64,000 nucleotides of DNA from Flavobacterium sp. J27 (GTDB lineage Bacteria > Bacteroidota > Bacteroidia > Flavobacteriales > Flavobacteriaceae), in the NCBI RefSeq assembly GCF_004303025.1, contig NZ_PJQW01000003.1:1-64000 (forward strand). The letters are read 5' to 3'. Under the pieces are notes generated by a model that saw only the letters and a list, made by a program, of their open reading frames with translations, was not told the origin of the DNA and did no database searches. Both the position numbers and the translations under genes were made by a program. Below, piece by piece: positions 16,736 through 25,820 of the stretch; the stretch's first letter is position 1, and every line of letters begins with the position of its first letter.

Positions 16736-17927
16736 CATGAAAAGATATACTGAAAAAGAATATAAAAAAGATGAGCTTTTAGCCATCATTGCATCAAACT
16801 TAGAGTTAGATGCTACACGTAAAAAACAAATGGAAACGGCTTACAAAGCAGTAAATGATGTATTATCAAGTGATGAAGAATTTTTTAAAGGATATGAAAT
16901 AACAGTTTATCCACAAGGTTCTATGTTAATTGGCACAACCATTAAACCATTACCAGGTAAAGAATTTGATTTAGATATAGTACTACATGTAGAGAGTTCA
17001 TATTTAAATCATACACCATCTGAAATTTATAATGCTTTATATCGCGTATTAAGTAACCACGATACTTACAAGCCACTTCTAAAGAAAAAAAGTCGCTGCG
17101 TTCGTATTGATTACAATAGTGACTTTCATATGGATATTTTACCAGGATGCATCATTACAATAAATAACAGTAGATTAATGATTCCTGAAGACGAGCGTAG
17201 ATTATCTTGGTCAAGAACTAATCCAAAAGGTTATGCAGAATGGTTTAAAGAAATAGCAGAAAGAAATAAAAATAGCTTCTTACTTCAAGAACGTTATAAT
17301 TTAATTACGGAAGCAAAGATTGAAACTGAAGATTTACCCGCTGATGTATATTTAAAAACACCGTTGCAACGTACAGTCCAAATAGTAAAAAGATACCGTG
17401 ATTTATTTTATCAAGATAAAGACACCTCAAAAACACCAGCTGTTTCTAGTGTTGTTTTAACAACATTATTAGCACAATCTCATGACGGTGGTCTTTCGAT
17501 ACAAAATGCTTTAAAAAACGCAATACTTAAGCTACGTAATTTATCAGATGGTTATAAATTAAGAAAAGAAAAATTTGCTGTCTATAATCCCGTAGATAAT
17601 CATGAAGACAAAAATAAAAGAGAAAACTTTACTGATTCTTGGGAAGCTAAACATTATGAAAGTTTTATTTCATTTGTTGAAGATTTAGAAAAAAAGGTTT
17701 TTGCTTTTTTAAACAACGAGATTGACCCAACTATTTACAAAGACTTATTTGGAAATGGTTTTTATAAAGAAAATGTTCAAACTTATATAAAATTAGAGGA
17801 ACGTTTAAAAGGAAATCCTCAATTAGAAAAGTTGTTATCTGGTAATGCATTTACAGATTCAAGTGGTAACATAAACACTTCAACAGGTGTTCAAAATGGT
17901 AGACATGGATTTTATGCTGAGTCCTAA
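16725..17927 (+). CDS. CD-NTase (cGAS/DncV-like nucleotidyltransferase) of a CBASS
   Basis: This 400-residue SMODS-type nucleotidyltransferase should make a cyclic oligonucleotide second messenger on phage infection. The nucleotidyltransferase motif is YPQGSMLIGT (Gly65-Ser66), followed by the metal-binding pair in EFDLDIVLHV (Asp82, Asp84). A third acid, Asp137, lies in DFHMDILPGC. The length and the C-terminal helical domain fit the family. Its ATG at 16725 overlaps the NUDIX gene by 11 bases. An alternative ATG at 16737 would remove four residues. It overlaps the E2-like gene downstream. The clade, and so the nucleotide product, cannot be decided by eye. Confidence 0.9.
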   Translation: MKSNMKRYTEKEYKKDELLAIIASNLELDATRKKQMETAYKAVNDVLSSDEEFFKGYEITVYPQGSMLIGTTIKPLPGKEFDLDIVLHVESSYLNHTPSEIYNALYRVLSNHDTYKPLLKKKSRCVRIDYNSDFHMDILPGCIITINNSRLMIPEDERRLSWSRTNPKGYAEWFKEIAERNKNSFLLQERYNLITEAKIETEDLPADVYLKTPLQRTVQIVKRYRDLFYQDKDTSKTPAVSSVVLTTLLAQSHDGGLSIQNALKNAILKLRNLSDGYKLRKEKFAVYNPVDNHEDKNKRENFTDSWEAKHYESFISFVEDLEKKVFAFLNNEIDPTIYKDLFGNGFYKENVQTYIKLEERLKGNPQLEKLLSGNAFTDSSGNINTSTGVQNGRHGFYAES

Positions 17928-18333
17928 AGAACGAGCCCAAAAATATTGGGCTGGTTTTTTATACAAAACTAAAATAGAATGTGAAAGAGCTTATAAATGG
18001 TTAAATTTTGAAGTAAATGGAAAGTTATTATCTGGTTCTGGTGTTTTAGAACGTAATGGAAATAAATATTACTTTAGAATAGAATGGTCACCTTTCTTTC
18101 CGGGTAGATTTGATAGAATTTGGGTGGAAACTAAAAAACTAAAAAAAGGTTTTGAAACACACTTTAATGGAGATGGTTCACTTTGTCTTTATCATCCTGT
18201 AAAGGATTTAAATAGCAAACCATATATTGATTTAGTTGATATAATTCCTTGGATTTCAGAATGGGTTATATATTATGAACACTTTTTAATATATAAAGTT
18301 TGGCTAGGACCTGAACATCCCCATAATTTTTAA
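17905..18333 (+). CDS. E2-like ubiquitin-conjugation protein of short type II CBASS
   Basis: About 142 residues from the ATG at 17905 (GTG 17887 and ATGs 17896 and 17914 are also in frame). The protein has the bacterial E2 look: FRIEWSPFFPGRFDRIWVE, then the probable catalytic cysteine in HFNGDGSLCLYHP (Cys94 from this start), then IPWISEWVIYYEHFLIYKVW and the closing WLGPEHPH. In CBASS loci that lack the E1-E2 fusion Cap2, such a stand-alone E2 is thought to conjugate or prime the CD-NTase. No E1 or JAB peptidase gene lies nearby. It overlaps the CD-NTase gene by 23 bases, which implies coupled translation. Confidence 0.82.
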   Translation: MDFMLSPKERAQKYWAGFLYKTKIECERAYKWLNFEVNGKLLSGSGVLERNGNKYYFRIEWSPFFPGRFDRIWVETKKLKKGFETHFNGDGSLCLYHPVKDLNSKPYIDLVDIIPWISEWVIYYEHFLIYKVWLGPEHPHNF

Positions 18334-18339
18334 TAAATT

Positions 18340-18373
18340 AACCTGCTCTTAGCAGAAAAGTTAAGAGCAGGTT
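18340..18373 (+). terminator. Hairpin separating CBASS and restriction operons
   Basis: AACCTGCTCTTA pairs with TAAGAGCAGGTT across a 10-base loop. There is no long T run after it, so termination strength is uncertain. Confidence 0.55.
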
Positions 18374-18391
18374 ATAAATAACTAAAAAACA

Positions 18392-18988
18392 ATGAATAAG
18401 GTTTTTAAACTACAAGATATAGTTAAACTTCGATCGGGAATGGTTGTTTCAAAAACGGCTAACAATGATGAAAAACTCTTAACTGAGGCATTTGTTAGAA
18501 TGGTTGGTACGTCCGATTTTGATGAAAACGATAATTTAGTTGATAATATAGAACCTAATGTTTTGTATAAATCTTCTATAGAAAAAAACTATTTACAATT
18601 CGGTGAGATACTTTTCAATGCTAAAGGGAGACGATTCTTTGCTTATTTGTTTACAAATGAATACGAGAATACAATTGCAAGTGCCTCTTTTTTAGTTTTA
18701 ACATTAACTAAGAATTCAGTAGTTCCAGACTTTTTAGTATGGTTTCTTAATCATCCAGAAACTTTAAAAGTTTTTAATTCCAAAATGTCTACTCAGGTTA
18801 TGCCTTCCATTTCAAAACAAGAATTAGGTGAATTAGAAATTATAATTCCATCAATTGAAATTCAAGAGCAAATTGTAGCACTAGATAAATTAAAAAAGAG
18901 ACAAATCAAAATTCAAAAAGAATTAATTTCTTTAGAAGAAAATTACATTAATGCATTAACGTATAAAAAAATAAAAAATGAGTACTAA
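18392..18988 (+). CDS. Half-length type I restriction specificity (HsdS-like) protein
   Basis: This 198-residue protein has a single target-recognition-domain module: VFKLQDIVKLRSGMVVSKTA at the start, then YLQFGEILFNAKG. The conserved helix follows: SISKQELGELEIIIPSIEIQ, then EQIVALDKLKKRQIKIQKEL. Full HsdS proteins carry two such modules. It is translated just ahead of hsdM (11-base overlap), while a complete hsdS follows hsdM. It could pair as a homodimer to give a second specificity, swap recognition domains, or be a relic. It is intact, and nothing shows it is inactive. Confidence 0.75.
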   Translation: MNKVFKLQDIVKLRSGMVVSKTANNDEKLLTEAFVRMVGTSDFDENDNLVDNIEPNVLYKSSIEKNYLQFGEILFNAKGRRFFAYLFTNEYENTIASASFLVLTLTKNSVVPDFLVWFLNHPETLKVFNSKMSTQVMPSISKQELGELEIIIPSIEIQEQIVALDKLKKRQIKIQKELISLEENYINALTYKKIKNEY

Positions 18989-20543
18989 AATTAGTCAAAA
19001 AGACATTAACAATACAGTTTGGAAAGCTTGTGATACTTTCCGTGGTACAATCGATCCTTCACAATACAAAGATTACATCTTAACAATGTTATTTTTAAAA
19101 TATGTAACAGATGTATATAATGAGAAAAAAAGCGAATATGATGTAAAATACGAAGGCAATCAAGAACGTGTAAAAAGAGCATTGGAACGTGAACGTTTTA
19201 TCGTTCCATTAGAATCAAGCTTTGATTTTTTATATGAAAACCGTAGTAATCCTAAAATCGGTGAAATGATCAACCATGCATTAGCTGAACTAGAAGAAGC
19301 TAATCGCGAAAAACTAGGTGGCCATGATGGTTCAAACATTTTTAGAAACATCGATTTTAATAGTTCAAACTTAGGTGATGCTAAAGGTAAATTAGCCCGT
19401 TTAAGAAATTTATTAAACGACTTCAAAACCTTAAACCTTTCATCAACTAATCTTGAAAATAGTGATGTAATTGGAGGAGCTTATGAGTTTCTAATTGCAA
19501 ATTTTGCTTCAGATTCTGGAAAGAAAGCAGGCGAATTCTTTACACCTGCAGAGGTATCAACATTACTAGCTAAATTAACTAAATCGAAACCTGGTTCACG
19601 TATTTATGATCCTACGTGTGGTTCAGGTTCTTTATTAATAAAGGCTGGTCGTCAAGTTGGCGATAATAACTTTTCGTTATATGGTCAAGAAGCCAATGGA
19701 AGTACTTGGGCTTTAGCCGTTATGAATATGTACTTACACGGTTATGATAATGCTATTATTCGTTGGGGAGATACAGTTAGAAATCCTAAACATTTAGATA
19801 ATGGAAGATTAATGTTGTTTGATACTGTAGTAGCAAACCCTCCATTTTCATTAGACAAATGGGGTATTGTTGATGAAAAGGATAAAGAAAAAGACCCAAC
19901 ACACGCTTCGGCATACGATGCTTCAGCAGATCCATTTAATCGTTTTCATAGGGGATTACCTCCTAAATCTAAAGGAGATTGGGCATTTATTTCACATATG
20001 ATTGAATCTTTAAATACTACTGGTAAAGCCGGTGTTGTTGTACCTCACGGTGTATTATTTAGAGGTGCTTCAGAAGGTAAAATTCGTAAAGAAGTATTAA
20101 CCGAAGATCTAATAGAAGCAGTAATAGGTCTGCCTTCAAATTTATTTTTTGGCACAGGTATTCCTGCAGCTATCATCATTTTTAACAAGCAAAAAGTAAA
20201 CAAAAATAAAGTCTTGTTTATCGATGCTAGTAAAGAGTTTTTATCAGGAAAAAACCAAAATATCTTAGGAGAAAATCACATTCAACATATTGTTGACGTA
20301 TTTAATCAATTCCATGACCAAGTAATGGAAACTGGGGTTGTTGAAGATAAATTTGCTTTTATTGCAAACATTGAACAAATAATAGAAAACGACTACAACC
20401 TCAACATTCCACGATATGTAGATACTTTTGAAGAAGAACCAGAAATAGACATCATCGCAACTCAAAAAAGTATAGATGTACTTGAAAAAGAATTGTTAGA
20501 AGTGAAATCGGAAATGGATAAATATCTTCAATTTTTTAAATAA
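18978..20543 (+). CDS. hsdM: Type I restriction-modification DNA methyltransferase subunit
   Basis: This 521-residue HsdM has the N-terminal helical domain (VWKACDTFRGTIDPSQYKDY) and an N6-adenine methyltransferase core with SAM motif DPTCGSGSLL at residues 211-220. The catalytic motif NPPF is at 287-290 (VVANPPFSLDKWG), and AGVVVPHGVLFRG and a C-terminal coiled segment follow. It methylates adenines in the sequence chosen by HsdS and forms the M2S core with it. It lies in a compact hsdS'-hsdM-hsdS-hsdR-peptidase operon. Confidence 0.95.
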   Translation: MSTKISQKDINNTVWKACDTFRGTIDPSQYKDYILTMLFLKYVTDVYNEKKSEYDVKYEGNQERVKRALERERFIVPLESSFDFLYENRSNPKIGEMINHALAELEEANREKLGGHDGSNIFRNIDFNSSNLGDAKGKLARLRNLLNDFKTLNLSSTNLENSDVIGGAYEFLIANFASDSGKKAGEFFTPAEVSTLLAKLTKSKPGSRIYDPTCGSGSLLIKAGRQVGDNNFSLYGQEANGSTWALAVMNMYLHGYDNAIIRWGDTVRNPKHLDNGRLMLFDTVVANPPFSLDKWGIVDEKDKEKDPTHASAYDASADPFNRFHRGLPPKSKGDWAFISHMIESLNTTGKAGVVVPHGVLFRGASEGKIRKEVLTEDLIEAVIGLPSNLFFGTGIPAAIIIFNKQKVNKNKVLFIDASKEFLSGKNQNILGENHIQHIVDVFNQFHDQVMETGVVEDKFAFIANIEQIIENDYNLNIPRYVDTFEEEPEIDIIATQKSIDVLEKELLEVKSEMDKYLQFFK

Positions 20544-20548
20544 TTGCA

Positions 20549-21766
20549 ATGAAAGATGGATATAAAAAAACTGAATTAGGCATTATACCTTCTGATTGGT
20601 CTGTAAAACATCTTAATGAAATATTAAAAAGTTATTCATTAGGCGGAAATTATGAAAATTCAACAGATGTATCAGATATACCATTAATTAAAATGGGTAA
20701 TATTGGTCGTGGTAAAATTGATTTGACTAAAATTGAATATTTATCAGAAAAATCTAAATATTCTGAAAATGATATATTAAAATTTAATGACCTTTTGTTT
20801 AATACACGAAATACTTTAGATTTAGTAGGTAAAGTTGCTATATACAAAGGTGAATTACCTTTTGCAATATACAATTCAAATCTAATGAGAATGTATTTTA
20901 AAGAAAAATTTATAGACAATAATGATTATATTAATTATCAATTTAACTCTGAGATATCTATAAACAATTTAAGAAGATATGCAACTGGTACTACAAGTGT
21001 TGCAGCTATATATACCAAAGATTTATTAAAATTAAAATTTTTAATTCCACCACTTAATGAACAAAAAACAATTGCTTCTTGTCTAAATACTTGGGATAAC
21101 GCTATTGATTTGCAAGTTAAATTTATTGAAATAAAAGAAAATCGATTGAAAGCTCTAACACAACAATTACTTACTGGTAAGAAAAGGTTGTCTGGCTTTT
21201 CTCAAAATTGGAAAGAAGTAAAACTTGGTTCATTATTTAGTGAACGTAACGAAACCAAGCTAGATAATTTACCATTATTATCTATAGGTCAAGAAGGTGT
21301 ATATCCTCAAACAGATTCTAATAAACGTGATATTTCAAATGCAGATAAATCCAAATATAAAAGAATCGTTCCAGGAGATATTGGGTATAACACAATGCGC
21401 ATGTGGCAAGGTAGATCTGCTTTAAGTAGTTTAGAAGGAATTGTGAGTCCAGCGTATACTATTCTTGTTCCAAAAAACAATATCAATCCCTATTATTTTT
21501 CAATTTTATTTAAAACGAGTAAATTAACAAATCTATTTTGGAGAAATTCTCAAGGTTTAGTAGAAGATACATTAAATTGTAAGTATAAAGATTTTTCAAA
21601 AATTAAATATCAAGTTCCTTCTTTTGAAGAGCAAAATGCAATTGCTGAAATTTTAAAAACAGCAGAAAAAGAAATTCAATTAGAGAAACAAAAACTTGAA
21701 GAATTAAAAGAACAAAAAAAAGGGTTAATGCAACAATTACTTACTGGTAAAGTAAGGTTGGTATAA
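20549..21766 (+). CDS. hsdS: Type I restriction specificity subunit
   Basis: This 405-residue HsdS has two recognition domains and two conserved helices. The first half begins KTELGIIPSDWSVKHLNEIL and ends LKALTQQLLTGKKRLSGF. The second half ends EQKKGLMQQLLTGKVRLV. The two halves carry an identical 20-base DNA direct repeat (21161-21180 and 21731-21750). It sets the DNA target for both methylation and cleavage by the complex. It is five bases downstream of hsdM. Confidence 0.93.
   Translation: MKDGYKKTELGIIPSDWSVKHLNEILKSYSLGGNYENSTDVSDIPLIKMGNIGRGKIDLTKIEYLSEKSKYSENDILKFNDLLFNTRNTLDLVGKVAIYKGELPFAIYNSNLMRMYFKEKFIDNNDYINYQFNSEISINNLRRYATGTTSVAAIYTKDLLKLKFLIPPLNEQKTIASCLNTWDNAIDLQVKFIEIKENRLKALTQQLLTGKKRLSGFSQNWKEVKLGSLFSERNETKLDNLPLLSIGQEGVYPQTDSNKRDISNADKSKYKRIVPGDIGYNTMRMWQGRSALSSLEGIVSPAYTILVPKNNINPYYFSILFKTSKLTNLFWRNSQGLVEDTLNCKYKDFSKIKYQVPSFEEQNAIAEILKTAEKEIQLEKQKLEELKEQKKGLMQQLLTGKVRLV
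21161..21180 (+). repeat. Direct repeat in hsdS, central copy
   Basis: CAACAATTACTTACTGGTAA is identical to 21731-21750. It encodes QQLLTGK at the end of the first conserved region. Recombination between the copies would delete 570 bp, that is the second recognition domain, in frame. Confidence 0.8.
21731..21750 (+). repeat. Direct repeat in hsdS, distal copy
   Basis: This is a second exact copy of CAACAATTACTTACTGGTAA. The 570-base offset is a multiple of three. Confidence 0.8.
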
Positions 21767-21807
21767 CATTAAACATTTATTTAAGTACAACAAAAAAATT
21801 ACATCTA

Positions 21808-24800
21808 ATGGGTTTTACAGAAGATAACATATCGCAGCTACCTGCACTTAAATTGCTAACCAATTTAGGCTACAAATATTTAAATCCAAAGGAAGCATTA
21901 GAATTACGAGACAACCGTGAAAGCAATGTAATTTTAACACAAGTGCTTAGAGAACGTTTAATGAGTATAAACGATGTTAAGCTAGGAAGCAAAACAACAA
22001 AATTTGATCCTTCAAATATTGAAAAAGCCATTCTAAAATTGCAAGATGTTCAGTTTTCTGAAGGTTTAATACATGCATCCAATCAAATTTATAACCTTTT
22101 ATTATTTGGTATCGCAGTAGAGCAATCAATTGAAGGAGATAAAAAAAGTCATACCATTCAATTTATTGATTGGGAAAATTTAGAAAATAATTATTTTCAC
22201 GTTACAGAAGAATTTCCAGTAATGAGAATGGGACGTAAGGACACCTATCGACCAGATATTATTCTTTTCATTAATGGTATTCCTATCGTTGTTATAGAAT
22301 GTAAAAGTCCAACTATTAAAGACCCTTTAAAACAAGCTATATCGCAACACATTAGAAATCAACAAGAAAATGGAATTCGTAATCTATATGTATATAGCCA
22401 AATTTTAATTGCAACTTCATTACTTGAAGCAAAATACGCAACCACAAATACTAAAGAAGAGTTTTGGGCAGTTTGGAAAGAAAAAGAAGAATTGTATTTG
22501 GAGAATATAGAAGAGTTAGTAAATAGAACACCGGACAAATCTATTACTTCACTTTTTTTCAAAAATTCTGATAGTAGATCTCCATCAAATGAAAAAGCCT
22601 TTTACGACAAGTACAATGAACATGTTTCTGTAACAGAGCAAGACATAATTTTATATGGTATTGCAAATCCAGAGCGCTTACTTTCTTTTATTAAAGATTA
22701 CGTGTTATTTGAAGGAGGTTTAATCAAAAAAGTAGCTCGTTTTCAACAATTTTTCTCAATCAATAAAATTATCGATAGAATAAAACCAATTCGAAATGGT
22801 AAACGAAAAGGTGGTGTAGTTTGGCACACTCAAGGAAGTGGAAAATCACTTACTATGGCTATGTTGGCACGTAAAATACAGGATACAATAAAAAATCCTC
22901 AAATTATTCTTGTAACCGATAGAGTTGATTTAGATAGACAAATTACAAATACTCTTAGAAAAGTTGAGGTAGATGTTATTAATGCAGCTTCAGGTAAACA
23001 ATTGGTAAGTCTACTAAAAGGTAATGGAGATTTAGTTATAACAACTATTATAAACAAATTTGAAGCAGCTGTAAATAGTTTGTCAGACAATCAATTACAC
23101 AGTCCAAACATTTTTGTTTTGATTGATGAAGGACATAGAACACAACATGGTGTGTTCAATGTAAATATGGAACGAGTATTACCAAATGCATGTTTTATTG
23201 TTTTCACTGGAACACCATTAATGAAAAAACAAAAAAATACAGCCCAAAAATTTGGAGGAATAATAGACGAATATTCAATTAAAGAAGCAGTTTCAGATGG
23301 AGCAATAGTTCCTATTTTATATGAAGGACGTTTGGCTGTTCAAGATGTTAATAAAACAGCATTAGATAAAGGTGTAGATATAGTAATGGAAGATCTTCCT
23401 GATTACCATAAAATAGACCTTAAAAAGAAAATGAGTCAAGCGGGTTTGATTACAAAGACAGATCAAAACATATTTCAAACTGCATTAGATATTAGTAAAC
23501 ATTTTAGTAGTAATTGGGGTAAAGACGATACAGGTATACACTCTGGTTTCAGAGGTATGGTAGTATGCCAAGATAAATTAACGGCAGTTAAATACAAAAA
23601 AGCATTTGATCTAATTGGAAAAGTTACTACCGAAGTAGTTATGTCTGCTCCAGATACTAGAGAAAATAATGAAGATGTTCATAGTTCAGAAGCTCCAGAA
23701 GTAAATCAATATTACGAATTACTAAAATCTAAATATGGTAGCGATATTGATAATATGATAATTCAACAATTTGAATATGGAGAAAATATTGAGTTACTTA
23801 TTGTTATTGATAAATTATTAACTGGTTTTGATGTTCCTCAAACTATAGTAATGTATTTATGTCGTAAACTTAGAGAACATACGTTGTTACAAGCAATAGC
23901 TCGTGTAAACCGTGTTTATCCTGGAAAAGATTTCGGATTTATTATTGATTACGCTGGTATTATGGAAGAACTTCACCAAGCTATGGAAACGTATTCAGGT
24001 GATAATGACGTTTTTGAAGCTAACGATCTGCAAGATGCAATGACCAATATTCAAGATGAAATAGCAAACCTTCCAAGAGTTTATGCTGATTTAGTAAGTG
24101 TTTTTAAATCTGTAAAAAACAATCAAGATATTGAAGCTTATATTCGTATTTTATCAGACGAAGCTGTTAGAGAAGAATTTTACAATAAATTCAGCTCTTT
24201 TGCTCGACTCCTTAAAATTGCTTTAGCCACTATTGATTTTCATGATAATACCTCAAACGACGAGATAAAAAAATACAAAGAAGAACTCAAAAAGTATGCT
24301 GGTATAAGAGTAGCTGCTAATAGTGTGTATATTGATACTGTTAGTTTTTCTCAATATGAAAAACAACTTCAAAAACTATTAGACCAGCACGTTATTACTG
24401 AAGAAGTTATTCGTTTAGTAGATCCTGTAAATATTTTAGATTCCGAGACTTTTGAAGAAGAAGTTGAAAAATTAATTGGACACAGAGCAAAAGCAGAGAA
24501 AATTGCTGCTGCTACATCAAAATATATTTCAGTTAATATAGATACTGACCCAATCTTATTTAAAAAGTTATCTGAACTTATTTCTCAAACTATTGCAGAT
24601 ATGCGTGCCAATAGAATATCTGAACTCGAAGCTTTAAAAAAATTAAAGGAGCTTAAAGAACAGGCTCTCAAAGGAAATAGAAATGAACTACCACAAGAAG
24701 TTCAAGATAAAAAAAGAAAAATTGCTATTTATCATCTTTTTCAAGAAGAGCCAATTTTAAATGGAAAGCATTTAGAAGCTACATTAGTATTTGATAAGCT

Positions 24801-24966
24801 TTTATCAAATTATGAAGTTGTTGATTGGGAAAAGCGAAACGATATTATCAATAAAATTGAATTAGATTTTGGTGATTATCTCATGGATGAATTAAATCTT
24901 TCAATTGATATGGCTGATAATTTAACTAAAAATGCTATTGAGATTGCAATTGCAAACAAAGGATAA
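21808..24966 (+). CDS. hsdR: Type I restriction endonuclease subunit
   Basis: This 1052-residue HsdR has an N-terminal PD-(D/E)xK nuclease, with PDIILFINGIPIVVIECKSP near residues 148-168. A superfamily 2 translocase follows: motif I TQGSGKS around residues 341-347, DEAD-like box IDEGHRTQHG, FTGTPLMKK and the motif VI region QAIARVNRVYPGKDFGFIID. The C-terminal helical domain contacts the methylase core. With HsdM and HsdS it translocates unmodified DNA and cuts it at a distance. No frameshift is seen, so the system looks intact. Confidence 0.95.
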   Translation: MGFTEDNISQLPALKLLTNLGYKYLNPKEALELRDNRESNVILTQVLRERLMSINDVKLGSKTTKFDPSNIEKAILKLQDVQFSEGLIHASNQIYNLLLFGIAVEQSIEGDKKSHTIQFIDWENLENNYFHVTEEFPVMRMGRKDTYRPDIILFINGIPIVVIECKSPTIKDPLKQAISQHIRNQQENGIRNLYVYSQILIATSLLEAKYATTNTKEEFWAVWKEKEELYLENIEELVNRTPDKSITSLFFKNSDSRSPSNEKAFYDKYNEHVSVTEQDIILYGIANPERLLSFIKDYVLFEGGLIKKVARFQQFFSINKIIDRIKPIRNGKRKGGVVWHTQGSGKSLTMAMLARKIQDTIKNPQIILVTDRVDLDRQITNTLRKVEVDVINAASGKQLVSLLKGNGDLVITTIINKFEAAVNSLSDNQLHSPNIFVLIDEGHRTQHGVFNVNMERVLPNACFIVFTGTPLMKKQKNTAQKFGGIIDEYSIKEAVSDGAIVPILYEGRLAVQDVNKTALDKGVDIVMEDLPDYHKIDLKKKMSQAGLITKTDQNIFQTALDISKHFSSNWGKDDTGIHSGFRGMVVCQDKLTAVKYKKAFDLIGKVTTEVVMSAPDTRENNEDVHSSEAPEVNQYYELLKSKYGSDIDNMIIQQFEYGENIELLIVIDKLLTGFDVPQTIVMYLCRKLREHTLLQAIARVNRVYPGKDFGFIIDYAGIMEELHQAMETYSGDNDVFEANDLQDAMTNIQDEIANLPRVYADLVSVFKSVKNNQDIEAYIRILSDEAVREEFYNKFSSFARLLKIALATIDFHDNTSNDEIKKYKEELKKYAGIRVAANSVYIDTVSFSQYEKQLQKLLDQHVITEEVIRLVDPVNILDSETFEEEVEKLIGHRAKAEKIAAATSKYISVNIDTDPILFKKLSELISQTIADMRANRISELEALKKLKELKEQALKGNRNELPQEVQDKKRKIAIYHLFQEEPILNGKHLEATLVFDKLLSNYEVVDWEKRNDIINKIELDFGDYLMDELNLSIDMADNLTKNAIEIAIANKG

Positions 24967-24967
24967 A

Positions 24968-25660
24968 ATGAAAGAGCAAATTGATTTTGGTTCACATAAT
25001 ATTTCATTTGAATTAAAATATTCTAATAGAAAAACTTTAGGTATAAAAGTTCAACCAGATGCGTCAGTTATTGTAACTGCTCCAATAGAAACTTCAATGG
25101 CTAAAATTAAATCGGCTGTAAGAAAAAAAGCAATGTGGATTTTAAACCAAAAATCTCATTTTCTTTCAATGGATACAATCACAAATGATATTATTATAAA
25201 ATCCGGCTATTCTATTCATTATTTGGGGCGTCAGTATAAAATAATTGTTGAAACTGATAATAAAAACGAAGTATCATACAAAGGAAATTTATTTCAAATA
25301 TCAGTACAGAAAAAAGAAAATGCTCAGCATATTTTTGAATCTTGGTTCAAAGACAGAGCGATTAAAAAGATTATAGAAATTGCACAACCTATAATAAAAA
25401 ACTTTACTGTTTTTCATCCAGTACCAGTTGATATTTTTTTTCAAGAAATGCCTACTCGTTGGGGTAGTTGCACAATTAAAAATAAATTAATTATAAATCC
25501 TAAATTAATTCAAACACCAAAACGTTGTATTGAATATGTTATCATGCATGAACTATGTCATACTATTCATAAGCATCATAATAAAAACTTTTTCAATTTA
25601 CTAACACTTATGATGCCTGATTGGGAAAAAAGGAAAAATAAATTAGATTCTTATCACTAA
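24968..25660 (+). CDS. YgjP-like metallopeptidase (DUF45) in the restriction operon
   Basis: This protein of about 230 residues starts at the ATG one base after the hsdR stop. The zinc-peptidase motif HELCHTIHKHHNKNF (HExxH plus downstream His) and the preceding RWGSCTIKNKLIINPKLIQ are diagnostic of the YgjP/DUF45 family. Members often sit beside type I restriction genes. The substrate is unknown, but it may process or control the restriction complex. Tight coupling to hsdR favours a role with this system. Confidence 0.88.
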   Translation: MKEQIDFGSHNISFELKYSNRKTLGIKVQPDASVIVTAPIETSMAKIKSAVRKKAMWILNQKSHFLSMDTITNDIIIKSGYSIHYLGRQYKIIVETDNKNEVSYKGNLFQISVQKKENAQHIFESWFKDRAIKKIIEIAQPIIKNFTVFHPVPVDIFFQEMPTRWGSCTIKNKLIINPKLIQTPKRCIEYVIMHELCHTIHKHHNKNFFNLLTLMMPDWEKRKNKLDSYH

Positions 25661-25715
25661 CTTTATTAGTAACATATTGTAGCTAACAATAAAAAATTTA
25701 CCTTTATATGTAAAC

Positions 25716-25734
25716 AACGGCGATAAACGCCGTT
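25716..25734 (+). promoter_or_regulatory. AbiE operator-like inverted repeat 1
   Basis: AACGGCG-ATAAA-CGCCGTT is a perfect 7-bp-arm inverted repeat upstream of the antitoxin gene. AbiEi antitoxins are known to repress their own promoter through inverted repeats. Confidence 0.65.
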
Positions 25735-25745
25735 AAAGAATATTC

Positions 25746-25776
25746 TTTGTAAATCAATATATTTACCTTACCTTTG
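25746..25776 (+). promoter_or_regulatory. abiE promoter
   Basis: TTTG (25746-25749) and TACCTTTG (25769-25776) are spaced by 19 bases and bracketed by two related inverted repeats. This is the layout expected of a self-repressed toxin-antitoxin promoter. Confidence 0.65.
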
Positions 25777-25780
25777 TTTT

Positions 25781-25797
25781 AACGGCGATAATCACCG
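25781..25797 (+). promoter_or_regulatory. AbiE operator-like inverted repeat 2
   Basis: AACGGCGATAATCACCG starts with the same AACGGCGATAA as repeat 1. It forms a CGGCGA/TCACCG inverted repeat with one mismatch, placed at the expected transcription start. Confidence 0.6.
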
Positions 25798-25820
25798 CAA
25801 TAAAAGCTAAATAATAAACA

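Noticed and set aside
21161..21750. The repeated hsdS segment as an insertion or CRISPR-like repeat
   Set aside because: Only two copies exist, and they encode the QQLLTGK ends of the normal conserved helices of HsdS. No CRISPR array was seen anywhere in the window.
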